DNA of 64,000 nt from Candidatus Kryptonium sp. (GTDB lineage: Bacteria > Bacteroidota > Ignavibacteria > Kryptoniales > Kryptoniaceae): the NCBI GenBank assembly GCA_025060635.1, contig JANXBN010000008.1, positions 59,186-123,185 on the forward strand, in the 5' to 3' direction. Made by a program: the position numbers and the translations under genes. A model generated the notes under the pieces. That model was not told where the DNA came from, searched no databases, and saw only the letters and a program-made list of their open reading frames with translations. Below are positions 16,803-25,934 of this stretch, one piece after another; position 1 is the stretch's first letter, and every line of letters starts with the position of its first letter.

Positions 16803-19271
16803 ATGGAAATTTTCAAAGTCAATAAATACGGATATTTTACAGCAGATGGAAGAGAATTTGTTATAACTGATCCTAAAACACCAGCACCTTGGATGAACTA
16901 TATCTGGAATGGACGCTGGGCAGGTCTTGTAAGTCATACTGGAGGTGGTTATAGTTTCTATCTGACACCTCGCGATAACCGTATCACAAGATATAGGTAT
17001 AACTCGCTCCCATGGGATCAACCCGGGCGCTATGTGTATGTTAAAGATAAAAAATTAAGTAGATATTTTTCTTTGAGTTGGGCACCAACAATTGATTTGA
17101 ATTATGATTTTTATGAATGTCGTCATGGACTAGGTTATACTAAAATAACAACTGAAAATCTGGGTATAAGGGGCGAGATTACCTTCTTTGTCCCAACCGA
17201 TTTAGATGCTGAAATTTGGCTCGTTAAATTAAAAAACTTAACAAATGAAAGAAGATCGCTTGATATATTTTCATATATTGAACTTGTGATGGGGAATGCG
17301 CTTAACGATTTAATCAATCAACCGAATGACAAACACTTTCCAGATGTTTATTTTGACAAAGATTTAAAAGCAATTGTCGCAACGAGAAGATATTGGGTGA
17401 CAAATAGGGGAGTTTCAGTTGCCCAACCTAACCATGCTTGGCCATACTATTTAATATATTCAACATCGCTTGAAATAAAGGGATTTGATGGTGATAAGGA
17501 TAAATTCATAGGCAGATGGAGAAGCAATGCTAATCCAGAAGCAATTGAGCTTGGTAATTGCTTTAACACAGAAATAACCGCTGGTGATCCTTGTGCAGTT
17601 ATTCAGTCCGAAATTGAGCTTGAATCTAATGAGGAAAAAGAATTTACCGTTTTCATGTTTCTCGTTGATAAACCATCATTGCACACAAATGATAGGTTGA
17701 AAAATAACTCAAAATCATATAAGAAGGCACTTGAAACCATCTCTAAACTTAGAGATCTTGAATTTGTGCATCGTAAATTTGATGAATTGAAGAAATATTG
17801 GGATAACTACCTTAATACTCTTCAAGTGCAAACACCTGATGAAAAAATGAACCTTTTTATAAATGTATGGAATCGTTATCAGATCGCTGTAACATTTGAT
17901 ATGTCAAGAAACGCGGGATATTATCATGGTGGGCTATTGTTCGGAACTGGAGTTAGAGATCAGATGCAAGATATTTTTGGCGAGCTAATCGCTAACCCTA
18001 AAAGGGTTAGAGACAGAATAATTGAAGTATGTGGTTATCAGTTTAAAGACGGTAGCATGCTACACAACTTTTTCAGAATTTCCAAAACAGGTGAAAAAAC
18101 CGGACATTGTGATACACCGCTTTGGTTGCCATTTGGAATAATCACTTATCTAAAGGAAACAGCGGATTTTGATTTACTTTATGAAAAAGTTGAATTTTAT
18201 GATGGTGGCAGTGCTACAGTTTTACAACATTTGCAAAGGGCGCTTGACTTCTCGTTAAATAATCTTGGCAAACATGGACTGCTTAAGTTTGGGCGAGGAG
18301 ATTGGAACGATACCTTGGATTATGTAGGTATAAAAGGCAAAGGGGAAACAGTCTGGGGTTCAGAGTTTCTTGCCTATGTATTGAAAGAGACAATTGAATT
18401 ATTTAACTATTTAGGCCTAAAAAAATCGTTAAACAAATATGTCAATGCTTATTTAAAAATTTCAAAAAATATAAACAAATTTTGCTGGGATGGAAAATGG
18501 TATATTAGGGGTTTCAGAGACGATGGAAAACCTTTTGGAAGTTCAAAAAATAAGGAGGCGAAAATTTTTGCAAATCCCCAATCGTGGGCTGTGATAAGTG
18601 GCATCGCTGATAATGAAAGAGCAAAAATATGCCTCATGTCTGTTGAAAAATATCTGGATACTCCTAAAGGACCAAAAATTTTACATCCACCATTTACAAA
18701 GGTTGATCCGAACATTGGACTTGCAACGAGATGCGTGCCAGGTAAAAAAGAAAACGGAGCGGTATTTAATCATGTGGCAAGCTGGGTATTTCTTGCTGAA
18801 TTAATTTTTGGAAATGCAGAAAGAGCTTATAAAATTTACCATGCTACATTGCCACTTAACAACGCTGTAGATGCTGATCTTTACAAGATGGAACCATATG
18901 TATATTCAGAATATGTAACAAGCCCAGATCATCCAACTTTTGGTGAGGCAAGTCATTCGTGGCTTACAGGTTCGTCGGATTGGTTTTTTAAAAGCGTGGT
19001 TGAATATATGATTGGTGTAAGACCTACTTATGCTGGCTTGTTGGTAGATCCTTGTGTTCCCTCAAGTTGGAAAAACTTTAAAATGATAAGGCTGTTTCGC
19101 GGTGTAAGATATGAAATTGAATTTTTAAATCCTGATGGTGTCAACAAGGGCATAAAAGAAATTTGGATTGATGGCGAAAGATATAATGACCGAATTCTTC
19201 CACTGCGCAAAAAGGGAAGCGTTTGTAAAGTAAAAGTTATAATGGGAAATCCAAGCAATAAACCCTTGTAG
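16803..19271 (+). CDS. GH94 family glycoside phosphorylase (chitobiose/cellobiose phosphorylase-like)
   Basis: GH94 enzymes split beta-linked disaccharides with phosphate, giving a sugar 1-phosphate without using ATP. The 822-residue protein has the beta-sandwich N-terminal domain, a helical linker near residues 320-380 and the (alpha/alpha)6 barrel. FGRGDWNDTLDY contains the catalytic acid at about Asp500; GVRDQMQD and HCDTPLWLPFG are substrate-site motifs, and the closing GLLVDPCVPSSW is typical. No signal peptide is present, so it acts in the cytoplasm on imported disaccharide. The start at 16803 is the first ATG after the lipid-kinase stop. Cellobiose, chitobiose and other substrates cannot be separated by eye. 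NanE four genes upstream makes an N-acetylated sugar conceivable. Confidence 0.88.
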   Translation: MEIFKVNKYGYFTADGREFVITDPKTPAPWMNYIWNGRWAGLVSHTGGGYSFYLTPRDNRITRYRYNSLPWDQPGRYVYVKDKKLSRYFSLSWAPTIDLNYDFYECRHGLGYTKITTENLGIRGEITFFVPTDLDAEIWLVKLKNLTNERRSLDIFSYIELVMGNALNDLINQPNDKHFPDVYFDKDLKAIVATRRYWVTNRGVSVAQPNHAWPYYLIYSTSLEIKGFDGDKDKFIGRWRSNANPEAIELGNCFNTEITAGDPCAVIQSEIELESNEEKEFTVFMFLVDKPSLHTNDRLKNNSKSYKKALETISKLRDLEFVHRKFDELKKYWDNYLNTLQVQTPDEKMNLFINVWNRYQIAVTFDMSRNAGYYHGGLLFGTGVRDQMQDIFGELIANPKRVRDRIIEVCGYQFKDGSMLHNFFRISKTGEKTGHCDTPLWLPFGIITYLKETADFDLLYEKVEFYDGGSATVLQHLQRALDFSLNNLGKHGLLKFGRGDWNDTLDYVGIKGKGETVWGSEFLAYVLKETIELFNYLGLKKSLNKYVNAYLKISKNINKFCWDGKWYIRGFRDDGKPFGSSKNKEAKIFANPQSWAVISGIADNERAKICLMSVEKYLDTPKGPKILHPPFTKVDPNIGLATRCVPGKKENGAVFNHVASWVFLAELIFGNAERAYKIYHATLPLNNAVDADLYKMEPYVYSEYVTSPDHPTFGEASHSWLTGSSDWFFKSVVEYMIGVRPTYAGLLVDPCVPSSWKNFKMIRLFRGVRYEIEFLNPDGVNKGIKEIWIDGERYNDRILPLRKKGSVCKVKVIMGNPSNKPL

Positions 19272-19334
19272 AATACTTCAAAGTAGATTTTTCAATTTAC
19301 AGACAGAATGAGCAGCAACAAATTCTAATTAAGG

Positions 19335-20273
19335 ATGGCAGAGGAAACTCACAATATACTATCTGATTTTAAAGCAGGTTATGTTGCTATTGTTGGAGAG
19401 CCAAATGTTGGAAAATCAACGCTTCTTAATACTTTGCTCCAACATAAAATTTCAATCGTTACGCCCAAGCCTCAAACGACAAGACATAAAATTATCGGGA
19501 TAATGACGGGTGAGAATTATCAAATTGTTTTTCTTGATACGCCCGGATTGATCAAGCCAAGATATTTGCTTCAGGAAGTAATGATGGAATATGCTGAATC
19601 TGCGCTCAGAGATGCTGATATAATTTTGTTTATGATTGATGTTAAAAAAGTTAAAATGAATGAAAGCATTGTTAATTCGCTACCTTTTGAGATTTTGAAA
19701 AAATATGTTGATGAAAAGCCAATAATTTTAGTGATAAACAAAGTTGACCTTATCAACAAGCTTGAAGTTCTTCCGATGATTGATTTTTTCAGCAAAATTT
19801 TTCCATTTAAAGAAATTGTCCCAATATCCGCACTTAAGGGTCAAAATATAGATGAATTAAAAAAGGTCCTAATTCAGTATCTACCTTACCATCCTCCGTT
19901 TTATCCACCTGACATGATCACAGAGCACCCCGAGAGATTTTTCGTCGCGGAAATAATCCGTGAGAAAATTTTTCAGTTTTACAGACAGGAAATACCTTAT
20001 TCAACAACTGTGTCCATCGTGGAGTTTAAAGAGGCGCAAAATGAAGGTGAGCGGGATTATATAAGGGCTGAGATATATGTTGAAAAGGATTCGCAAAAAG
20101 GGATTATAATCGGTAAGGATGGGCAAATGTTAAAAAAGATAGGAAAACTTGCACGGGAAGAAATTGAGTGGTTTCTTGGAAGACCTGTTTATCTTGAGCT
20201 TTATGTCAAAGCACGTAAGAAATGGCGTGATAGCAAAGCATGGCTAAAAAGGTTAGGTTATACCGTTGATTAA
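19335..20273 (+). CDS. era: GTPase Era
   Basis: Essential GTPase that binds 16S rRNA during small-subunit maturation. The G1 loop GEPNVGKST, G3 DTPGL, G4 NKVD and G5-type SALKG are all present, followed by the KH RNA-binding domain (GIIIGKDGQMLKKIGKLARE). Length of 312 residues is typical. It begins with a proper ATG after a 63-base gap from the phosphorylase, where no clear promoter was recognised. This marks the return from accessory to housekeeping genes. Confidence 0.97.
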   Translation: MAEETHNILSDFKAGYVAIVGEPNVGKSTLLNTLLQHKISIVTPKPQTTRHKIIGIMTGENYQIVFLDTPGLIKPRYLLQEVMMEYAESALRDADIILFMIDVKKVKMNESIVNSLPFEILKKYVDEKPIILVINKVDLINKLEVLPMIDFFSKIFPFKEIVPISALKGQNIDELKKVLIQYLPYHPPFYPPDMITEHPERFFVAEIIREKIFQFYRQEIPYSTTVSIVEFKEAQNEGERDYIRAEIYVEKDSQKGIIIGKDGQMLKKIGKLAREEIEWFLGRPVYLELYVKARKKWRDSKAWLKRLGYTVD

Positions 20274-20291
20274 AAATTAACAAGATCAAAC

Positions 20292-21545
20292 ATGCCTGAA
20301 ATAAAACCATTTAAAGGACTGATCTATAATCCAAATTTGCCTATCCATAAACTTGTCGCTCCTCCTTATGATGTGATCTCAGAGAAGGAAAGAGATGAAT
20401 TATATGAGCTCCATCCTTATAATGTAGTAAGGTTGATACTGAACAGGGATGAAAATAGATATGAAAGTGCGAAAAATCATTTTGAAAAATGGTTAGGCGA
20501 CGAAATTATTATTGAGCGGGAAAACGAGGCAATTTTTATTTATGAACAAGAATTTGAATATGAATCCAAAAGTTATCTACGAAGTGGGATCATTTGTTTG
20601 TTGAGAATTGAAGAATTTGGAAAGGGGAATGTTTTCCCGCACGAGAAAACATATCCCAAACCAAAAGAGGATAGATTTAACCTTTTAAAAGCAACCAACG
20701 CACAGTTTGATCATATATTTGGAATTTATTCAGATCCAAGTTTTACTATTGAATCTTTAATTGCTGGTAATAAGCCTGATCAACCTTTATTTGATTTTGA
20801 ATTTCCAGAGAAAAGCAAAATTAGACATAAGCTTTACGAGATCACCGATAGAGAGTTCATTAGCGCTGTTGTTAATTTTTTTAAAAACATTCAAATTTTT
20901 ATCGCAGACGGGCATCATCGTTATGAAACTGGTATAATGTTCAGGGACTACTTAAGGTCTTTATCAGTCGCAAGGGAAGAGCATAACTATATTTTGATGT
21001 ATCTTACTAATATGGATTCCGAGGGGTTAATCATACTCCCAACACATAGGGTTTTGTCCGGGATTGATTTAGAAAACTTGGAGAACAAACTATTTTCTGG
21101 TGTATTTCAAAGTTTTTTTGATATCTTTGAAGTTAGCATATTTGAGGAATTAAAAGATGTAATGAAAAAACTTAGCAAGGGAATTTTCGGAATTTCCTTC
21201 GGTGGTGGAAAAATTTTTGTGTTAAAAATAAAAAACTATGACGAGGTAAAAGCAAACTTACCTCCAAGCATCCCAGGACCAGTGCAAGATCTTGATGTTA
21301 CAATTTTACATGAATTTATTTTTAACTTGCTCGGAATACAAACAGAGCAAGTTAAAATTACCTACACACACGATCTAAAGACAGCTCTTGAACTTTCGGA
21401 AGAACCAAATAAAATCGCGTTCATACTTAACCCACCAAGCGTTTTTGATGTTAAAAATGTCTCATTATCGGGTGCGACAATGCCTCAGAAGTCAACTTAT
21501 TTTTATCCGAAGCTATTATCCGGAATCGTGATGAGAAAATTCTAA
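20292..21545 (+). CDS. DUF1015 family protein
   Basis: A 417-residue soluble protein of a widespread family with no settled function. The conserved features seen are the N-terminal PFKGLIYNP and VAPPYDVIS, VFPHEKTYPKPKEDR, and ADGHHRYETG in the middle; the last has the look of a catalytic or nucleotide-binding loop. Homologues often sit beside serine-biosynthesis genes (serC/serA) in other genomes, but not here. It begins 18 bases after era and ends one base before the radical SAM gene, so the three may be co-transcribed. Confidence 0.88.
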   Translation: MPEIKPFKGLIYNPNLPIHKLVAPPYDVISEKERDELYELHPYNVVRLILNRDENRYESAKNHFEKWLGDEIIIERENEAIFIYEQEFEYESKSYLRSGIICLLRIEEFGKGNVFPHEKTYPKPKEDRFNLLKATNAQFDHIFGIYSDPSFTIESLIAGNKPDQPLFDFEFPEKSKIRHKLYEITDREFISAVVNFFKNIQIFIADGHHRYETGIMFRDYLRSLSVAREEHNYILMYLTNMDSEGLIILPTHRVLSGIDLENLENKLFSGVFQSFFDIFEVSIFEELKDVMKKLSKGIFGISFGGGKIFVLKIKNYDEVKANLPPSIPGPVQDLDVTILHEFIFNLLGIQTEQVKITYTHDLKTALELSEEPNKIAFILNPPSVFDVKNVSLSGATMPQKSTYFYPKLLSGIVMRKF

Positions 21546-21546
21546 A

Positions 21547-22365
21547 ATGAGAAACTTAACTATCAAAATTATAGAGACCCAAAGAGCATTATCAAAATCA
21601 AGAATTCAAGGGATTGATTATACCGTAAATCCATATGTAGGATGTGAGTTTGGTTGCCTATATTGTTACGCTGATTTTATGACAAAATTTTCAAAAAATT
21701 ATTCGCTTTATTTCAGTAATTGTAGATGGGGCGAATTCGTCGGAGTAAAAATTAACATTCCCGAAAAGTTGAGAAGCGAAATTCTTCGGCTTGAAAGCAA
21801 ATTTGATTTGTTTTCAAACAAGGAAATGAGCAAACCAAAGATATGGATGAGTATAGTTACAGATCCTTATCAACCTGTTGAGAAAAAGTTTGAACTTACA
21901 AGAAAATGTCTTGAGATTCTGCTTGAGTTTCAGTGTCCGACCGGAATCTTGACTCGCTCTCCGCTTATTGTGCGAGATATTGATTTGTTTGTTGGATTTG
22001 AAAATCTTGAAATAGGATTAACTATTACAACTGACAACGACAATATAAGAAAAATCTTTGAACCAAAAGCACCTTCAATCAAGAGCAGAATAAAAACACT
22101 TGAGATTTTAAAGAAAAATAATGTAAGGACATTTGCTTTCATAGGTCCAATCCTTCCAATGAACGCAAAAAAGCTGTCAAGCGAAATAGATGGCTTGGTT
22201 GATTATGTTCTCGTTGATAGAATGAACTACATTTGGAAAACGGAGGGAATTTACAGAAGGAATTTGCTTGAGTTTGGAATTAGAGACGAATATTTCAGGA
22301 TAGTTGCTGAAGAAATCTCAAGCTATTTTTCGTCAAAAGGAATTGAAGTTGAAATCTTGTTTTAA
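21547..22365 (+). CDS. Radical SAM protein, spore-photoproduct-lyase-like family
   Basis: The motif NPYVGCEFGCLYCYADFM holds the CxxxCxxC that binds the 4Fe-4S cluster used to cleave S-adenosylmethionine. ITTDNDNIRKIFEPKAPSIK and IGPILPMN match the SPL/Rv2578c-type branch, whose members repair DNA or act on unknown substrates. The 272-residue protein has no sign of a DNA-binding extension. It follows the DUF1015 gene with no real gap, suggesting a conserved pair. Repair of UV products is only one possible role; most relatives have no known substrate. Confidence 0.85.
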   Translation: MRNLTIKIIETQRALSKSRIQGIDYTVNPYVGCEFGCLYCYADFMTKFSKNYSLYFSNCRWGEFVGVKINIPEKLRSEILRLESKFDLFSNKEMSKPKIWMSIVTDPYQPVEKKFELTRKCLEILLEFQCPTGILTRSPLIVRDIDLFVGFENLEIGLTITTDNDNIRKIFEPKAPSIKSRIKTLEILKKNNVRTFAFIGPILPMNAKKLSSEIDGLVDYVLVDRMNYIWKTEGIYRRNLLEFGIRDEYFRIVAEEISSYFSSKGIEVEILF

Positions 22366-22377
22366 AACAAAATTTGA

Positions 22378-24942
22378 ATGGAAGTTATGAAGAGAAGAAT
22401 CGGGTTTATTTTCTTTACATTTGTAATCTTGGCGTTTAATTTATCAATCGCTCAAATTTCTTCACCAGAAAAATTTTTTGGCTTTAAAATCGGTGAGGAT
22501 AGAAAGCTCATCGGATGGGATGAGATAGTTAGATATTTAAGCTATGTTGATAAGAATTCCGAGAGAATAATCATTGAAGAACTTGGTAAGACAACGCTTG
22601 GAAAATCTTTTATCGTTGTGGTAGCATCGTCGGAGAAAAATATGAAAGATTTACAGAGATTGAAATCTATCCAAAGAAAACTTGCTAAACCATATGATCT
22701 TGACGAAAGGGAAGCAAGAAATTTAATTCGTGATGGGAAGGTTTTTGTTCTTATAACGATGAATATACATTCAACAGAGATTGCCTCAAGTCAAGAGTCC
22801 GTTGAGTTGGTTTATGAATTTGCGACGCGAAATGATGAAGAAATGAGAAACATACTTGATAATTGCGTGATTCTTCTGATACCGTCGCTTAATCCAGATG
22901 GACAGCAAATGGTAGTTGACTGGTATAAAAAACATCTTGGAACGAAATACGAATCTTCACCGATGCCGTGGCTTTATCATTATTATGCTGGGCATGATAA
23001 CAATCGGGATTGGCACTTCTTTAGCTTAGTTGAAACCAGATTAACGGCGAAAGTCTTGTATCATGATTGGTTCCCGCAGGTTGTTTTTGATCAGCATCAA
23101 ATGGGCTCAAATGGTCCTCGCTTTTTTGTCCCTCCATATTCCGATCCTGTTAATCCGAATGTTCTACCAGAGATAATGGCTCTTACGAATCTCTTTGGTA
23201 AATATATCGTTTTTGATATGATTCAAAAAGGTTTCAAAGGCGTTGTAACTGGTGGAAGATTCAATGCTTATTTTCAAGGGACGATGTCAAAGACACCATT
23301 ATGGCATAATAGAGTTGGTATTTTATCTGAAGCAGCAAGCGTAAGAATTGCAACTCCGATTTATATCCCATATGGGAGCGTTGAAGGACTCGGTGACGAA
23401 ATCCCGGACAATAGTTTATCAAATAATAACCTTTATCCGTTTGAAGAAGGTTGGTGGAGATTAAGAGATATAATTGATTATGAAAAAGCTGCAACCTATG
23501 CTATTTTGAATTTCTCATCCCTTAATAGAGAAAAGATTCTTTGGACTTTCTACAGTGCAAATAAGAAGTCAATTCAAAAAGGAATGACCGAACCGCCTTT
23601 TGCTTATTTGATTGACTTGAATTCTCAACATGATCCTAATTCTGCGATTGAACTTGTCAAAAGATTACAATTCGCAGGTATTGAGATTTATAAAGCAAAG
23701 AGAAGCTTTAATGTCGGGAATGTTATATTTTCTGAAAATACTATTGTAATTCCACTTGCACAACCGAGCCGACCATTTATAAAAGATGTAATGGAAGTTC
23801 AAAACTATCCTGATATCCGTCTCTATCCGGATGGACCTCCAAAAAGACCTTATGATGTTACCGCATGGACATTGCCACTGCAAATGGGAGTTGATGTCTT
23901 TGAATTAAAAGAAAAAGTTGATTTGCCAATCCAAAAAATTGAAAAAGTAGATTTTGGTGATTCAAAGTTCAGTGGAAAGGGTAGGTATTTCGTAATTGAC
24001 AGAAGGTTTATAAATTCTTATCGTCTTGTCAATTTGCTTTTAAAAAGCGGTGTCAAAGTTTTTTACAGCAAAGACACAAGATTTAAAGGAAGTTTTGTAG
24101 TAAAAAATGAGCGAGATGTTTATAACAAAATCAATTCACAGGTACGAAATCTCGGACTTGAAATAAAACTTTTAGATGATATCGCTGATACGAACCTTGT
24201 TGAGATAAAGTCAAAGAAAATTGGTATTTATCAACCATGGATCACAAGTATGGATGAGGGATGGACACGACTTGTGCTTGATAGCTTTTACTTTGATTAT
24301 ATAGTCCTTCATAATCAGGATATAAAGGAGAAAAAGACATTTGATGAACTTGATGTTTTAATCTTGCCGAGCATGGGAGCGAGTGCAATTGTTGAAGGTC
24401 GCGAATTTAGAGAACAGCGTAGGATTGATTTACCACAGATCCCAGAGGAATACAGCGGAGGAATAGGGAAGCAAGGGGTTGACAATATAAGAGAGTTTAT
24501 CAGGAAAGGAGGAACGCTTGTAGCTCTTGGGGAGGCAAGTGATTTTGTAATTGAACAAATTGGAGTTCCAGTTAGAAACATTTTGAAAAATGTAAGTATA
24601 AAAGAGTTCTTCGCCCCGGGAACAATTGTTAAATTAAAAATTAACGCTCCTGATAATCCTCTCGCATACGGCTTAAGAGGATATGTCCCAGCTTATATGA
24701 TTAACTCCATTGCCTTTGAAACGAGCCCTTATTCTAACGAGGTTTCAACGATTGCTTCTTTTGATAATGCAGAGATTTTGTTAAGTGGTTATCTTCTTGG
24801 AGCGGAAAAAATAAAAGGGAAATCTGCTCTTTGTGAGGTCCCTTACGATAAAGGTAAAATTATAATGTTTGCTTTTAGAACTCAGCATAGATCGCAAACT
24901 TGGGCAACTTTTAAATTTTTATTTAATGCGATTTTGAACTAA
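22378..24942 (+). CDS. Secreted M14-family zinc carboxypeptidase, large form
   Basis: A signal peptide (RIGFIFFTFVILAFNLSIAQ) directs this 854-residue enzyme out of the cytoplasm. Residues around 130-210 hold the metal-binding HSTEIASSQES pattern (HxxE) and NPDGQQMV; the second zinc His is likely in VFDQHQMGSNGPR near residue 240. This is the M14 architecture seen in large Bacteroidota carboxypeptidases, with an extra C-terminal region of about 400 residues of Rossmann-like or glutamine-amidotransferase-like fold (LILPSMGASAIVEG). A typical T9SS tail is not visible. ATG at 22378 is used; an ATG nine bases later is possible. It likely degrades peptides together with the M1 enzyme downstream. 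Confidence 0.87.
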   Translation: MEVMKRRIGFIFFTFVILAFNLSIAQISSPEKFFGFKIGEDRKLIGWDEIVRYLSYVDKNSERIIIEELGKTTLGKSFIVVVASSEKNMKDLQRLKSIQRKLAKPYDLDEREARNLIRDGKVFVLITMNIHSTEIASSQESVELVYEFATRNDEEMRNILDNCVILLIPSLNPDGQQMVVDWYKKHLGTKYESSPMPWLYHYYAGHDNNRDWHFFSLVETRLTAKVLYHDWFPQVVFDQHQMGSNGPRFFVPPYSDPVNPNVLPEIMALTNLFGKYIVFDMIQKGFKGVVTGGRFNAYFQGTMSKTPLWHNRVGILSEAASVRIATPIYIPYGSVEGLGDEIPDNSLSNNNLYPFEEGWWRLRDIIDYEKAATYAILNFSSLNREKILWTFYSANKKSIQKGMTEPPFAYLIDLNSQHDPNSAIELVKRLQFAGIEIYKAKRSFNVGNVIFSENTIVIPLAQPSRPFIKDVMEVQNYPDIRLYPDGPPKRPYDVTAWTLPLQMGVDVFELKEKVDLPIQKIEKVDFGDSKFSGKGRYFVIDRRFINSYRLVNLLLKSGVKVFYSKDTRFKGSFVVKNERDVYNKINSQVRNLGLEIKLLDDIADTNLVEIKSKKIGIYQPWITSMDEGWTRLVLDSFYFDYIVLHNQDIKEKKTFDELDVLILPSMGASAIVEGREFREQRRIDLPQIPEEYSGGIGKQGVDNIREFIRKGGTLVALGEASDFVIEQIGVPVRNILKNVSIKEFFAPGTIVKLKINAPDNPLAYGLRGYVPAYMINSIAFETSPYSNEVSTIASFDNAEILLSGYLLGAEKIKGKSALCEVPYDKGKIIMFAFRTQHRSQTWATFKFLFNAILN

Positions 24943-24950
24943 AAATGCAC

Positions 24951-24977
24951 TTGAACAAAAATTAACTGCTATATTTG
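24951..24977 (+). promoter_or_regulatory. Candidate Bacteroidota-type promoter overlapping the transporter start
   Basis: TTG (24951-24953), 16 bases, then TATATTTG (24970-24977), a complete match to the TAnnTTTG minus-7 element. Spacing is shorter than the usual about 19, and the next gene's ATG follows at once, so transcription would begin inside it. Either the annotated start or the promoter is wrong. Confidence 0.35.
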
Positions 24978-25934
24978 ATGCAACTGCGACAGTTTATTGA
25001 AAAAACGCCTATCAAAATTTTTCTGTTTGTTTTTATATGTTTTATTTGGGGCTCAACTTGGCTGACCATAAAAATTGGGTTGCAGGAATTACCGGTGATG
25101 TTTTCACTATCGCTTCGCTTTTTACTCGCTGGTATAGTGCTTTTGATTCTTTTGAAGACATTAAACATTCAGGTTCCAATAAATGAAAAACAACTTTTTC
25201 TTTATCTATATCTAACTTTTTTCTCCTTCTTGATCCCTTTTCTACTTGTTTACTGGGCAGAGCTTACCATCCCAAGTAATCTTGCGAGCATTCTTTTCTC
25301 AACGATGCCGTTTTTTGCGTCAATTTTTTCAAGGGTATTTTTGAAAGAGGATTTGAACCTGATTCAGAAAATCGGTTTACTTCTTGGATTTACAGGCGTT
25401 GTTTTCGTTTTTAACATAAATACACAAAATTTGGGAAATATCTTTTCCTCGCAAGACAGGCAATTTATCATTAGTATGATTGCGGTTGTAATCAGTGCTT
25501 TTCTTAACGCATCTGTGTTAATTGTTGTTAAAAAATATGGAACTGATATTCATCCGCTTGCAATTAATTTCATTCCGTTGAATTTAAGTGGTTTAATTCT
25601 TTTGATTTTGTCTGGAGTTTTTGAAGAATGGAGCACAGTTAAATTTGGATTGAAAGGGATTGGGAGCGTAATTTATCTTGGAGTTTTTGGCTCAGTGGTA
25701 ACATTTACGGTTTATTATTGGCTTTTAAAGAAGATCCCAGCGGTTATAATGTCGTTAACGGCTTTTCTTACACCGGTTTTTGCAGTATTGATCGGAGTTT
25801 TCATCGGGAAAGAGACAATAACTGTAAACATCTTGGTTGGTGCTTTTCTCGTGCTGGTTGGAATGATTTTCGTGAATTCGTCTTTTTTGATCAAAAAATT
25901 TGCGTTAGAAAAATTATCTAAAGAGAAAAAATGA
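24978..25934 (+). CDS. EamA/DMT family transporter
   Basis: A 318-residue membrane protein of ten helices in two repeated EamA domains: the first starts with FVFICFIWGSTWLTIKIGL and the second with MIAVVISAFLNASVLIVVKK. Drug/metabolite transporters of this type export small metabolites such as amino acids. The likely start is ATG at 24978, though a promoter-like sequence touches it; TTG three bases earlier is the alternative. Its stop overlaps the aminopeptidase start (ATGA at 25931), so the two are co-expressed. Export of excess amino acids during peptide degradation is a plausible role. Confidence 0.85.
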   Translation: MQLRQFIEKTPIKIFLFVFICFIWGSTWLTIKIGLQELPVMFSLSLRFLLAGIVLLILLKTLNIQVPINEKQLFLYLYLTFFSFLIPFLLVYWAELTIPSNLASILFSTMPFFASIFSRVFLKEDLNLIQKIGLLLGFTGVVFVFNINTQNLGNIFSSQDRQFIISMIAVVISAFLNASVLIVVKKYGTDIHPLAINFIPLNLSGLILLILSGVFEEWSTVKFGLKGIGSVIYLGVFGSVVTFTVYYWLLKKIPAVIMSLTAFLTPVFAVLIGVFIGKETITVNILVGAFLVLVGMIFVNSSFLIKKFALEKLSKEKK

